A stretch of 64,000 bases of DNA from Temnopleurus reevesii (taxonomy: Eukaryota; Echinodermata; Echinoidea; Temnopleuroida; Temnopleuridae): positions 94,953 to 158,952 of the forward strand of contig BQKZ01000020.1 in the NCBI GenBank assembly GCA_036244855.1, read 5' to 3'. This document shows positions 39,777 through 53,604 of the stretch, piece by piece. A program made the position numbers and the translations under genes. The notes under the pieces were generated by a model, which saw nothing but the letters and a program-made list of their open reading frames with translations, was not told the origin of the DNA and did no database searches. How positions within the stretch are numbered: the first letter of the stretch is position 1; each line of letters begins with the position of its first letter.

Positions 39777-42700
39777 AATGCTGATGTAGCATGATATTCA
39801 AATTGAAAATAGTTCATTATTGCCTTGATGATCAGAAGTGTGCAAATCCCCAATATGTTTATGTAAGTCATTTGTGTATCTAAAGTCTTCCAATCTTGCA
39901 AAACTAATGTCCCAGTGTAATTTGTAGTTATATTTATTAAAAAAAATTAAAATAGAAACTCCCATCACAAGCACTTCAGTTATTTGTCTTTATACGCATA
40001 TATGCTGTAAGGAATGGATATTGTAATGAAACTATCGAGCTTGCTTTCAATGTCATCAATGGGCTGTATAGCAAAATATTTTGATCTTTTCTTAAACTGC
40101 ATATCATTACATGAATACCTTTCTCCTAGGGCAATCATCCACTTATCGTATATATGGCCGTTTTCCTCTCTATACAGCTCACTTGCCCTGTCCCAAAGGC
40201 CCAGCTGTTTCCTATGAATGCTTACATCACACGCTTGCATTGCAGATCTAATTACAGCACTGATAACTGTCAGATAGTTGAGCAATTAAATACCGCTTAG
40301 CATGCAGACCCTCCCAGCCTGGAAATACTCTTTGGGTTCATGCAGGCAAAGGACACACACCTATATTAAAAGAGAAGTGATTTGGGAATGGAAGCCACAG
40401 TCGGTTTCTAAATTAAGCTTCAGTGGTTTATTTATTAGTATTTGTTTGGATTTAGTATTTGTTTGGATTAGGTATTGATGTTTTATTTGCTAATTTGGAA
40501 ATGATATATTTGCTTTTTCTAGTATTCCCTACAGAGTACATGCAGTTATTCGTTGAGGGGTTTCCCCCACAACTTTATTTGCAGAGGAGGTGCTTTTTTA
40601 AAGGTTAAATGTGTATTACACTTTCTGAATTAAAAGTGAATGGATTACTTGTGTTTTTTTAATCATTTCATCTAGACAATATCAGAATATATCGACACAC
40701 ACATACACACACACACAACACCCCTCCCCCACACACACATATCAAAGACAGAACAAAAAAAGAGAAGGGAGAGAGAGATTGGAAGGGTGGAGAGAGCAAA
40801 AATAAGAACAGGAACATTAACAAAATATATGTAATGGAATATGCAATTTATAAGAGATAGAAAATTACACTGGGTTGAATGGATATTTAAAAGAGAGAAG
40901 AACATATTCATCCAAAGTGAGATAAGAAATAGAAGTTAGCGATACAGAGTGTGGGATTACTGGTGACATTTAAAAAAGGATAAGATAAGAAAGGAAATGT
41001 TATGATTGGTTAGATGAAGATAATGAAATACGAGTATAATCAATGAAAATTTATTGAGAATTTGAATATTGAAGATGGAGAGAAAGATGTATATAATAAA
41101 AGGGGGAGATTTGTGCATGTAAAGTCATAAGTACCAAAGAAGAGAGAAAACAGAAGCAGGAAAATAAGAATAACAACAAAAAAGCGTGGGGAGAAGAACA
41201 TAAAGGGGGAAAAAGTAGGAGAAGAGCACTATAGAAAGACATTATGAGAGACTTGATACAGCAAAACAGGAAGAGAAAAAGTCATCAAAGATGTGCATTC
41301 TATGCCGAAAACAAACATCTTTGCTTGTTAAAAATCTCAAGGTTCTCATTACGACATTCTCTTATCTCTTTCCCCACAGATGGTTCATTTACCAGCCAAA
41401 CCAAACTCACCATTACTCTTCATAGGTCTATAACTAATGCCATTAACTCAGCTCTAGTCACGTACATATCCATATCAGTCCCCAAGATAGATTCATCACC
41501 ATATCATTCTTTTATCTCAATGACCAGACGGTTATCCCGACATGAAGCAAGACAAAAAATTCTTGATCAAAGACCGTAACTTGTGCCATTTCTCATTAGA
41601 CTTCATGCTGTGGGCAAAGGTAATCCTCTAAATTGTTTGATACTGCTCAGGCTTGTGTCTATTTTTACTCCCTTTCCAATTAGAGGCACATGCGTAGATG
41701 TCCAATTTAGTGTGAAACTAACTTTATATAAGCTCAAGACTTGTTTGTTAAGAATTTGCTACAATGTTCATGTCAAAGCCTATATTATGTTCTACCTTTA
41801 AAACTGCCCTGGAACCAAACAAGTAGGATCAATGTAACGTATAATATAGATACTTTCATGTAGTTTCCCAGAACGTTCGATAATTGTAGAAATGTTGATT
41901 GAAAAAATTAATGTTGACATCATTTGGTATATATTGACATATATGTTTCTAGTTTGTTGCCTAAATTCTTCAATATGATGTATCATTTTGATCTCGGCTC
42001 AAAAAGTGCAAGCTCACCCATTAGATCAAAGCCTTAGTTATCTATAGTAGATGTGTAAATACTTTCAACGATTCATATTGAAAATATGCATGTGTTGTTG
42101 AATGTGTTTCATAAGTATTTGTTATTGAATGTGTCTTTATGTGAAAAGTAATTACTTGACAAGCATCATTGAAGGAAATTGTGAAGATTCACAATAATGT
42201 AAACTCGATGGATTGAAAACAACATTTAATTCTACATCAACTAACATATGATTTAGTGACTAGCATGGATGTGTCTTTATACACATTTTCACACTATAAA
42301 TAAATTAATAGAATTAGAATTTTTAGTGCCTGTACATCAGCAGTAGATAGGAAATCACTTGGTACTGTTGATAAACAATTTACAATAAGTACTACAAAGT
42401 TTGATTTTGGGTAACTGCTTGTAACAGTTTTTCAAAAATAGATACTAATGTAATTTCTAGCTTTGTGCTCAAGCTCTGTCATGCAAAGTATACAAACGGA
42501 CAGCCCGAGGAAAATTTAACAATATGCTTTTGATGTAATCATGTAGAAGAGATAGAGTTACATGAGCGAAAGTAGATATCTCACCATAAGTGATCTCTCA
42601 AACCAATGTCCCCCTCATAATCCTTCTGAACACTGTTGAGCCAAGCACATCAATGTACAAGTGTCCCTCTGTACTTTAGATGCACAGGCATACACACTTG

Positions 42701-45700
42701 ACATTATGCTACCCAGTCAACCGCATCTCTTATGGAATTCTGCCGTACTTTGTGCCCATTTTCTTTGATCAGTGTGCTCTGAATTATCCGCATAAAGGAG
42801 ATTGGAAATGGATTAGAGCATCAACATAGCAGTTTGTATCAACCGAAAATCAAGATGCACGCTTGTGTAATGTAGATGTGTTGAAATGGATTCAAATTCA
42901 TCTCGCTCTTTTTCCGAATGTGTTTTAACCTTATCTTTTCCGCTATTTGTCCATCAATACTATTTCTTCTTACTATCTCCAATGCTGTTTAATCCCACCA
43001 TATTCCATTGAACTCCTAGGGTCTTGTTTAACCACAGCATTCTCCCAAGAACTCCAAATAATGGATTTTTACCCTATTATCCCTCTGGATTTCAACCTTG
43101 GGTCTTGTTTGAAATCAGCCTTATCCACCACCCATCCATGAATTATAACCGCACCCGATCTACATTGCTTTTAAGTTTTTGTTTGACCACACCCAATCAA
43201 GATTGTTTAGCCCCACCCTTTTTTCACAGTACCAATATGAGTACTGTTTGACCCCAACCCATTTTCATTTATTAGGGTTTTGCTTCTCACCATCTTTCTT
43301 GACCACACCTCTAATGATATTTGATCCACTATGATCTTCTGCACTTAATTTGTGGGAACTTTCTTCACCCCAAATCATCCCAAAGTACTCTAAATAATGA
43401 AAATACACCCAATGGTGATCTGTACTTAAAGCGATTATATGAAATCAAACTCTGCTGCAATTCAGGGATTTGTTTGGACCATCCTCTTTTCCTGCACTGG
43501 GAGGATATATTATTCGACCCCAACCTACCCTCCACTCATATTGTCAGCAGGATGCGGTTTTTGTATCCCCTCCCTGCTCTTCTTAGCCTCCAGGGGTGTT
43601 GTTTGACTTGTTGAGGCTGATGTTGCCAAAGATGTTTGCAGAATTTGCTTCCCAGGCCTCTCTTACCATCCACTGCCAGACTCAAAGAGTACTTCAAAGA
43701 AAGACAAGAGGCAGGACCCAAAAAGGTAGAAGTGCATTGCCATGTAAACCTCACAGTCCCACATAAAGGCACGTTTCTATTTATTGTCCTGATTACGAGT
43801 CTATCATGTGAAAGTAGTACATAGGGTAGGAGAATGTAGTTTTCATTGAGAAGACATAACTGGCATCATTGCTTAGGTTGACAATGATTGATGTCTCATT
43901 TTCTTGGAGTGTTTGCCAATTTTATCTATTTCCTAATACCTCATATCTTACACATTCAATGTAGTTGATGATTTAGATTGAGCCAGAAATGCGGATTGAT
44001 GGAGATATTGCTTTGAGAGCTCACGTCTGAAGAAGTTTGTATCGGTGCATGTTGGGTATTGTGTGTTAGAGGCCCCTGGAGACGAGACATGTGTGTAATG
44101 GGCATGTTATTACAAGATGATGCTGGTAATACAGGAACCGTGGTTGCCATGGTAATCCGGAAGAAACTTACCTGGATGGGTTAGGGCAAGTTCATACCTG
44201 AGATGAATAGGAGTGAAGGTCGCATTTTAAGAGCAGTTTCTATGCATTTTGTAGAGTATGGAGAATTTATAATCCATATTATGGCGTAAAGAATGCTAGA
44301 TTCATTTTGAAATGAAGCCAGCAATTTAGAATAGAAGTAAATGTAATGCGTCCATTGACATGCGTTTCAAGCATTAATGAAAGTATTGCAAAATGTGTTG
44401 CTGATCATTACATGGCTATCACAAATATATACACTTTTTGAATGTGTAAATTATTATTTTTTTCATTCATGATGATCTGATGTTCTGTTTAAGAATGAAT
44501 ATTTGTGAAGATAACAGCTTATCACCTAATTACTAGCTTTTGCATGCCTATTTTAGCACCAGGATGCTTTGATAGTGAAATTATGGGGGAAGAAATAGGA
44601 AGAGAAAAAAAATGTTAGAATTTAAACCCAAACAAGGAGTACAGTTGAACATTGATTGATAGACTGAATATAATCAGATGTTAAATTCTCTTGTGTAGAT
44701 CGATCACTGTTGTAAAATGAGATGGTATCCATATTTTCTTTGTATCATATCACCAAAAGTGTTGATTTGAAAGAGCAGGCTTTCCAGAATCTCATCTATA
44801 TAAATTGCTTGTTGTCCTTTTTCTTCTCTGTAGGCATTTTGAATATATTAGATTCCTTAATCATCAAATTCAGTTTACACGATTCAAACTACTTTTATGT
44901 TTTTATACCAATAAAGGTAAAGCGCTTGCCTTTGTCATAGACATTATATAGCTTAGTATTTTCTTTTCTAGGAAAATATTTCATAATTTGTGAAATATTC
45001 CTTAGACATAGGAAATCTTAGCACTGCTGGCGAATAAAATATCAGCCTTACATCGTAGAAATGTTACCAAAGTGTTAGACTCTGCACGCACCTCCCCGTC
45101 CTCTGCCTGCTTCCATTATGTGGGTATTTCCGGCGTGCCTATAAGCCAGTATCGATTGATAAAGCTGATGATGATCCTTCGTAGCAGGAATGGTGTGCTA
45201 GTCAGTTCCCAAGCCGTCAGCAGAACAGATCAATGAACCTCCCTCCGTACAATGTCCCAGGGTTCTTACAAGGCTCATACCAAAGCTCCTACATTCTCCC
45301 GATTTGATATTTAGAGAGCAAGGCAAACCTTACAGCAACTTTAGGATTTGTTAGATTTGATACGCCCATGGATAAAAGCAAACACCTGGTGGATAAAAGA
45401 AAACATGCGCATATATATACATTTATATGCATCATGAATTTGATATTGGAGGAGTGACAAGCTTGTTACCTTAATTGTCTGGATGTGTTCTTTTAGTAGT
45501 CTTTATACACTTGTCTTCATTATAAATGCTTAAAAGGAACGGAATAGATTAAAAGAAGGTAGATTGAATTGAAAAAAGTGATAGATGTGGGAGGAAAGTG
45601 GGGGAAAAGAAAGAGAGAGAGACAGGGGATGTGTGAGTGGGAGGACACGGAATGTATGTCCAATTATATTACCATACACATTAAACATACAGTTGTACAG

Positions 45701-46400
45701 AGAAAATGTGATGGGAATTAAGGAATACATGTTGTATAGTAAAATTGGATAAGTTGATAGGGTGAATGGTTAAATAGATTTATAGAGAGATAAAAAGAGA
45801 CCTGATACAAAACACGGATACTAAGAGATAAATGCAGTGTTGTCATTGCGAGAAAATTGGATCTCAGATGAACATTTTACGAGCAATCTAGATTTAACAG
45901 AACTAGATTCCTTTTCTCTCGTAGCCAAGCATGACCAATACATCTCTTTTGCCATGTAGGATCAATAAAACCAGCTGCAATACCCAGTTCTCGGTCTCTC
46001 AACAAATTGATTTGATGGCCACCGTGTGGGATTTGGCGTGTATCTAGATACGATTTTCGATCCTCTATGGCCAAAGTGTATAACTTTCCAAGTTCTAGAA
46101 GGTCTTTAGCTCATTTCATTTCATGGAAAGTTAGCAACCTTCTGACTTTCACTGGTTTTACCTACATGAGCGATAGCAGTGTGCAGTCCATTTCTGTTCT
46201 GTGTTTATTCATGAGCCTATAGTTTCCTCTCTTGCACTTTTTGAGATCGGGCAAGACATCAATGAAATAGAGAAATGCAAGAACAGAATAGAGATAGAGA
46301 AAGAACAAGGTAGGAAGAGAGAAAGGGAAGTAAAAAAAGGACAGGATGAAAGGAAGGATGGATTAGAGAGAATAAAAGAGTTGCATGTGCCAAACGCAAG
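37581..46400. other. intronic interval without a recognised gene
   Basis: It contains a somewhat more GC-balanced stretch at 38510-39420 with no clear coding exon, a small gap at 39730-39745, an unidentified 101-codon minus-strand frame at 39980-40285, and a weakly repetitive C-rich part at 42930-43620 built around TTTGACCACACCC-like phrases. Confidence 0.45.
39730..39745. other. assembly gap of 16 N in poly-C
   Basis: The N run is flanked on both sides by poly-C followed by poly-A. The two flanks may be the same tract read twice. Confidence 0.95.
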
Positions 46401-46404
46401 AGAG

Positions 46405-46406
46405 GA

Positions 46407-46439
<33 letters not shown>

Positions 46440-46760
46440 TATTAAGGGAGAGAGAGGTTGATTGGTGAAAATTTAGGTAGACAGATAGATAGATAGAGAG
46501 ATAGATAGATATATAGATAGATAGATAGATAGATAGATGGATAGATAGACAGATATAGTAGATTTAAATGAAAAAGGCAATGGAAGATAAAGAGGAATAG
46601 AAAATGAGAGGGTGAAAGGAAGGGTGAATTAGAGATAATAGAGAGGGTTGCATGTGCCAAAAGCAGAAGAGGAAGAGAAAAAGAGAAAGAGGGAGAGAGG
46701 TGACTAGATAGGGAGAGAAATAGATAGATAGATAGATAGATAGATAGAAAGATAAAGTAG
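46405..46760. repeat. (GA)n and (GATA)n microsatellite cluster
   Basis: Perfect GA run at about 46411-46438, GATA/GATAGATG units at 46482-46552 and another GATA run at about 46719-46747. The purine-rich segments between them are partly duplicated: GAGAATAAAAGAGTTGCATG near 46370 resembles GATAATAGAGAGGGTTGCAT near 46633. Confidence 0.9.
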
Positions 46761-48876
46761 ACGGGGAAAGGAAAAGGGAATGAAAAAAGCAGTGAAAAAG
46801 AGGAGCTCAAGAAGCAAGAGGGAGACAGATATGAGTATATTGATATTGATATCTATTTGAAAGATAAACAAATCAATATATCAATAGATGAGTTAATAAT
46901 AGAATGAAAGGAGAATTTGGAAGAAAATGGGCTTGGCATGCAGCTTGTTGCAAAGTCCATTGAAGAAATGAATTATCAAAAGAATAAAAACAAACAGGAT
47001 GTGCATTGCTAAATTATATGTGTCAGACATCCTTTTTATATTGAATCCAAGTTTCTCATGTGGATATCAAGTTTAAAATTCTCTACAATCACTTTGCTCT
47101 ATATTTGGACAAAATCCATATTTGAAATTGCTTCAATGAAATTTCATACTATTACAGAAGCCTATTTTGATTTTCTCAATATTCTGCAATCCTTACAATA
47201 AAAAAAATCCTTTAGAATTTGTTCTTTTGAAACGTGTAACCAAAGTCTGTTAATGTTGTCATGTTAGCCTCTCATGTTGCCCGCAATCTACCCTCTTCCC
47301 CAGCAATGTAATTTGATACTCAGAGACAAGGTATTTGATTTGTATGCGTGAAGCCCAGCGATAATCAAGCGCCTTTGGAATATTTGCCATATTTTTTAAT
47401 GTAAAGTGGAGGATTGAGTAGGAAAGTACAGATCCATAGCGGAGATTTATGACCGTCAGTAAACCCCACAATGGAAGCAAAGAGGTGAACTAAAAACAAG
47501 GCTGTCGGAATATCTCTTTCTTGTATGCCCATGAAATATTTGCTGTGTATTGTCAGGCAACGTGTACTTCACTTGCATAGAATATCGCATGCCTCCCATT
47601 TACGTATCTAATAAACATAAATTATGAAGTGTACAGTTACAAATCAAATTAATTATCTGTGTGTAATAGAAATGTGGAAAAAGGGATCCATACTACCATA
47701 ATTTTCACAGTCATTTATCGACAATTAGTTTTACGAGGTCATTTCCATGTATCTCAAATTGGGAGGTTAGGCATTGTAGTAAATTTGCTGAACAGGTTGT
47801 AAAGGCCTACGCATATAGTGTGCAGTTTAGACATATGTATGCATTTAGTTCAGTTGAATTCAGATGAAGGCAGCTTGATAAAATCAGGTTTCTGAGCAGC
47901 ACATGTAATCACAGAAGTAACATGTGTCCTCGCCGTTTAAGATCCAATCGTACATGTCTGATGTTGTGAGCTTAACGCCCCTAGGGTAGAAGATGCTCTT
48001 ATCCCGTTACACTTTCACAAGAGGGGAGCAGAGCTTTACAAACTCAACTTGCCAATGGCAAGAGGGATGATTAAGTTCTTGTTATGTGAGTTTCCTTACC
48101 TGCATGTTTAAGATGTGAAGGATTATACTCTTCAATCAAGACCCATATAAGGGATATTAATCACATTGTGCTAACACTGATATGAGCATACTGGACTACA
48201 TCAATACATTATTGAATGTTTTCAGCATCTAGGCATCTTAATCGCTACCATTATCAGACTTTTAATATAATTTTCAACCTTACCCTTTCTTTGCTCCCTC
48301 AAAATCATGTTATAGCTTTTTCCTTGGTGTGACCTATGTTGCAAAATCAATTTGGTTAAAATCAATTTAAGTTTTTTTTTACTGCATTGTTCTATGCTTA
48401 TGTCATTCTGAGTTGTTGGTAGGTCACAAGATTGAATTGTAACATTTGTGACTATTATGTGTGCTTAGCTGAATATTTATTTATCAATGTCTATTACGAT
48501 TCTAACGTTTCACTGTGGTAGTGATATTTGGCTTAGTATTAATACGCTCTCCCATCCCATTCAAACTTATCCATTATTTAACCAATGTTTGACCAGTAAA
48601 TACCCATAGAATACAAGTCTGGTATGGCACTTGGACTGTTTCCCTGTCAATTTTTATTACCTAATACAGCAAAGAAAAATTATTCACCAAATAAGCATGA
48701 ATGGGCATCAGTCTTCTTGTATTTCCATGATCCAATGCTTTTTTTAGCGTGGTATTACATTTGTATTGTATTGTATTACATTTTCTTCTATTTCATATCA
48801 ATATCCGGTGACATTCTCATTCATATGATGAATTAATAATGTATTTCCTTTCTTTTTCTGTTCTTTTATCTTCCAG

Positions 48877-48918
48877 TCGCTGGAGAGCACCCGGCGTATG
48901 CTGCAACTCGCAGAAGAG
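48877..48918 (+). CDS. snap25: SNAP-25 exon encoding SLESTRRMLQLAEE
   Basis: 42-bp phase-0 exon with acceptor TTTTATCTTCCAG and donor GTAATA. The peptide SLESTRRMLQLAEE is the hallmark N-terminal block of the first SNARE helix of SNAP-25, corresponding to human residues 25-38, with Val36 replaced by Ala. SNAP-25 is a membrane-attached Qb/Qc SNARE that pairs with syntaxin and synaptobrevin in exocytosis. With the zero-layer Gln as human residue 53, this exon carries layers -7 (Thr29), -6 (Met32) and -5 (Ala36). The length equals that of the vertebrate exon 3 as I know it. The short size and strict conservation make the call secure. Confidence 0.96.
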
Positions 48919-51900
48919 GTAATATATTTGTCTTGAACGTGTATTTGGATAACTAGTAGTATCAAATCTAGTAAATCCCTAGCAAACCATTAGGCTTGTT
49001 CATACAAGACACGACAAACCCTCACAGCTTTCACCCATATAATGTAATAGCAGGAGTTGTTTTAAGGAAAATATTCTTAAATCTTGAATTATATGAGAGC
49101 CTTCTGCAAACATCTAGGAAAGAACAGGCAAAAATATAAAACCCTATCCAGGGGTCTGTAACAGAAAAATGCAATATTAGTTAAAAGTTTATGGCAAAAT
49201 GTGTACCATAGGGATATATACAATTATTTTTCAATTTATTGTAATTGTTTATTTATTGTATCTCTTTTACGTTACAGGCCCATATCACTTTGAATATTTA
49301 TAGTGAAAAAATGTTGTTTGGGTTTATTGCCTCCTGTTTGAACAAACCTTAATTCTCTGCCGAGAGACCTTGTGGGAAATTCAAATTAGTACAATATGAA
49401 CTGAATGGCTTTAACCTGGATTACCATTCCTAATGCTTAGGTCACTCTCACTGACTGCATTAGTCTCAGAGCTCCAGACCCTGTCATGGCGACCTTAAGT
49501 GATCAGGATTTAAACCACTGTTGAAATTGTCTTTGGTTTATGCTCTAAAAATATTTCTCAGAATGGTTTGGGGGTATTTTTTTTTCTTTCTTGTGTGATT
49601 AATAAAAAATCTCAGATGCATTCAAAGAAGTCTTACTTTTCTTTAGGATATTATACAAATAATAGTTATATCATAAACATGCAAATTTGCACAAAATGTC
49701 CAGCCTTCTGCCGGAAGAGACATTTATCAAATTCCTCTCCAAATTTATGGATTTACATTGCTTTATTGAACTGTTCAAGATTGCAGAAATTGAATTATCT
49801 ACATACATAGTACTCTACTCAATATAACTATGAAAATGAAAGGGAAAGAACATGGACAGAGAAGATAACTCACATTCAAATCTTCATAGTAGCAGTAGCA
49901 GACAATAGGAGTTTTGTTCCCCAACATATGCATAGAAATGTTGAGCAGGTGCTGCACCTATTTGCTACATGTAGATGAAATAGAAGATATTATGTTTTAT
50001 CTGTAAGATCCATTTGGAAAGTTTTTTAGGAGAGTTTTAATATTTGGCTTTCATTTTAGAAGCGAATGTAACTGCATTCCAACCTTTATCCGACTTGTTT
50101 TCTGGATGTAGGGATTGCTTAGGGTTTGAATGCAAATGGCAACAAGCCAGGGATACCATTATTGCTAAATGCTGTGAAATAGACCGCCTCGGGGTCAAAT
50201 CAGACTCGGCTAAGAGAGAGTAGGAGATCATAGTGTAAGGGGTCAAATGGTTTGCAAGATGAGATGCCGATCGAGGGAGATGTGGTGATTTTCTTCTCCA
50301 GATGAAGCCCCAGGATTGGAGGGTGCAATAAAGAGCAAGAGATTCTGACCTGCAAGCTGGTTACTCGGCAAAGACGCCACTCGGCGATTGTATTTCAATC
50401 GTACCTGGGACTTGCATAAGTCAGCTGCAGTTAGAATCCCTGCTTTACATATTAATGATTGGATTGGGTCTCTAGGCAGAGAGTTGTTAACTGTAAAGTC
50501 TGATAATTGTGTTTTTTCCTATACTTTTATTATTTAAAAGTCACTTTCTAGCTATTTTTGTTGCTTTCCTGATAATCCACTGTGAAGTGATACGTCTTGT
50601 AAAACGTTACATCGTGTGTTTGCTATGGGACTTTCTGAGCCATTGTAGTTTGTTCTGTGAGTTGTTGCTCTTATAGTTTGTCATTGTCAATTCCTAACAT
50701 TTGTACATTGTAATTGTCTTTAACATACATTATAACAAATATATTTGTTCAGTTAGAGAGCTATCTTCAATCAAGCATCAATTCTGCATTTGCACATACC
50801 TGGTAAATGCCATTCAGAATTTGCTTTTGTCAGAACAGTTCAATCAAGATTATTTCAAAACTCGTAATTTACCCACAAATTGTACATCTTTGTTGACATT
50901 TTAATAATCTTCATATTTATGTACCTTGATAAGGTCAGTTGAGATTTGAAATCATTTGAATAAATGTATCCTCTCAGCTGCCCCCAAATGTTGCCGTTTT
51001 ATTTCATCTTTTGCTCAATATTTGCGCTCTAAGTGATTGCATACTCCCCCTTTGTCTAAGCCAAAGTCTTTTTTTTGCCATGTATATTTGATACATGTTA
51101 TCATATAGATCAGGCACATCTTGATGTGTGGGTGTAAATTATTCAATGTCTCTTTTATTCTAAACTAGAGGAAAGCTAAAGCCGGCATCAGAGATGTGCT
51201 AGTCCACCCACTCTATCTAACAGACATCCTTACCAAAACCTTTGCCATATTTTCCTCTACTCGCAGGATTTGTATCTTGTGCTTGTAATGTTGATAATTG
51301 CAATCTATAGGATACAGATATATGTTGAAATTAACTTGCATGGGAACCACACAAAAATTAATGTAGAATATGGAAAAAAAAAAGATAAAGTACTTTTTAA
51401 AACCCTACATATTTCAAATTTCTCAATAGATAACTCATCAATTTCCTGCAGATCTTTCATGAATTTTCTTTGAGTTCTATATTTTCTTTAATCCAGTAGC
51501 TGAGATATATTTCACCAGAACTTTGAGAAAAGCGTAATCTACATGATAGTTTTCTTTAGATCTCCCTTAGCTGTCAATGTAGAGGCCAATTTAACCCAGT
51601 ATTGTCTCAGCTATTCATTGATAAAATTAATGAATTAAAGAATGGTTGTTCCAAAAATTGTATGAGTTCATGTACTTTTCTTGGCAATTCTTCTAGATTA
51701 ATGTTGTGCTATCTTTGTTAGATATGAACATAGGATACAAATCTCAACCTGACCTTACAGTCATCTAGGCAAATTCTAGAAATGGTTTTATCAAAATAAA
51801 TGTAAGAAATGATCATTATAGATGTAGAACAATCACTTGCAACAAAATTGTAGGAAAGCTCAGGTTGCAAATGAAAATGAAAACACACTCCTTGAATGCC

Positions 51901-53555
51901 AAGGACTCTTTTTTCTCATATTATGTTATCAGCCTTTGTCGAAAAATCAACCGTCTGCACTCTCTTTTTGCCATCACAGGTTGAATAAATACTCGTTGAT
52001 TCTCTACGGATATAAATATTTCACACGGACTCTAATGACATGAGACTCGTGTGAATAGACGTGTCAACATTAAAGTTGCATAGGGGAGCCTAGACGTCTC
52101 AATACAGGTCTGGCAATCGTAGAGGCCTTGAAGAGGGTCGTGGAATGTTTGAATTCATTTCCATATTCTTGATGAGAAGGCATTATTATTTGTTTGCCTG
52201 GAAGGCTAAGAACAGCCAATACCAAACATTTTGGGGGAAATAAGAATACAGTGAGATTTCTTTCACTATCAATAGTATAAGGAAACCATTGGAGATCAAC
52301 TTATCAATTAAGAATGATGTGATAGAATGTCAGACCCACATTAGACAAATAATTTTTTCAATTTTTGATGAAATCTGTTTTCTAAAGTATAGCCACAATG
52401 CTTGTCAACCCATTTTCTAATCAAAGAAACTAATGAATATAAACACTTTTTTCCTTTGATCTTTAATTCTTAAATGAAAATTTTGATATGATTAAGATAC
52501 ATTTTTGTATCACTTGTGAAAGTGCCACATTGAAAGTGTACATAATATGCACTCAAAGGCAACTTGTCTCTGATGTGCTGTTGTCAAAACATCATCATGA
52601 GGAAAATTCAATTTTTCTATTTGCACGGAGCAAGAGGTAAGCATGGGTTTATTATATATTGAATTCAAGTAGTCCGTCACACCATACAATGTTTGCTTGA
52701 AGCAGTCAAACACAAACCCAGGCAAAGGCAAATTTGAGAAGATGTCCAAACACAATTCTCCCTTCAATTGAGGCTGCGGATTCTACGTCTCTCTTTTTTA
52801 TTATGTCTCTCCTGTCTGTTTTGTGATGATTTCTATAACATAGCCTTTAATCATCTTCTCTTCTTTTTCTATTACCCCATCCGAACCCTCCTTTACTTTA
52901 TAATTCCTGTATCCTATATGCTTTTGTTTATCTCTGTCTACCATTATATGAACATTTCTTTTTTCTTTCTTGTCTGTATTCTATTGTTATTACTTTAAGA
53001 CTCTACTTTCTCGTTTTTCCTCCCTACCACCCGTTTCTCTCTGTCTCTCTCCCTGTATCGTTCCTTTGACCTCTCTTTCTCAGTCTTTTTTTCTTAATTT
53101 TCTCCCATTCTTTTACTTGTTTCTCCCACTTGGTTGTATGTTGTGTACGTATCTACTTCTCGATCTTGATTTGAATCTGAAGTGAGTTTAACTGTAAATG
53201 TGTTTTCGAAACAGTTTGAAATAAAAATGTAAACAAATTATATCAAATATTGATATTTTACACCCAATATATTGCTCCCCCTTTTTTTTTAAAAGAAACA
53301 AAGTTTGACATATATATATATGTATATATATATATATATCTTGCTCAATTTGAATTTTATATATCTGAATTTTTTAATCACATTTCCTTGGTTTTCAACA
53401 ATAATTCGACAATAATGTTCTGTGTATTGTATGTAATTTGCTACTCATTCCCTTTTCTGTGTTTATGTGTATGTGTCTTGGCTCTCAGTCCCATAGCTGT
53501 GTTTTTGTGTATGTGGTGGTATTATTCTTGATGTGACATCTTATTTCCACCTTAG
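48919..53555 (+). other. snap25: intron between the SLEST exon and exon 4a
   Basis: 4637 bp, GTAATA to CACCTTAG. No repeat of note apart from a TA run at 53310-53339 close to its 3' end. No further copy of the 49-bp exon was seen here. Confidence 0.7.
53310..53339. repeat. (TA)n microsatellite
   Basis: Alternating TA tract with one interruption, about 215 bp upstream of exon 4a. Confidence 0.9.
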
Positions 53556-53604
53556 AGTCAAGATATGGGCATCAAGACATTAGTAATGCTGGATGAGCAA
53601 GGAG
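53556..53604 (+). CDS. snap25: SNAP-25 alternative exon 4a (SQDMGIKTLVMLDEQG)
   Basis: 49-bp exon entering in phase 0 and leaving after one base of the next codon. The acceptor is TTCCACCTTAG and the donor GTAAGA is strong. It encodes SQDMGIKTLVMLDEQG plus the first G of a Glu codon completed by exon 5 (GAA). This covers human residues 39-54 of the first SNARE helix, including the zero-layer Gln53 in 'LDEQG'. Layer residues Ser39, Gly43, Thr46 and Leu50 are all present. Gln-Asp-Met at positions 40-42 differs from the usual Lys-Asp/Glu-Ala of vertebrate and fly proteins, so this copy looks derived. It is one of two interchangeable copies; the other is at 55939. Confidence 0.95.

Larger units (their letters stand above)
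15023..48876 (+). other. snap25: large first intron of SNAP-25 (about 33.9 kb)
   Basis: Bounded by GTAATT at 15023 and a TTTTATCTTCCAG acceptor at 48876. It contains SINEs, MITEs, minisatellites, microsatellites and two gaps, all listed separately. I searched by eye for a short phase-0 exon ending in Asp-Glu or Glu before a GT donor and found none acceptable. No other gene is evident on either strand. Confidence 0.55.
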
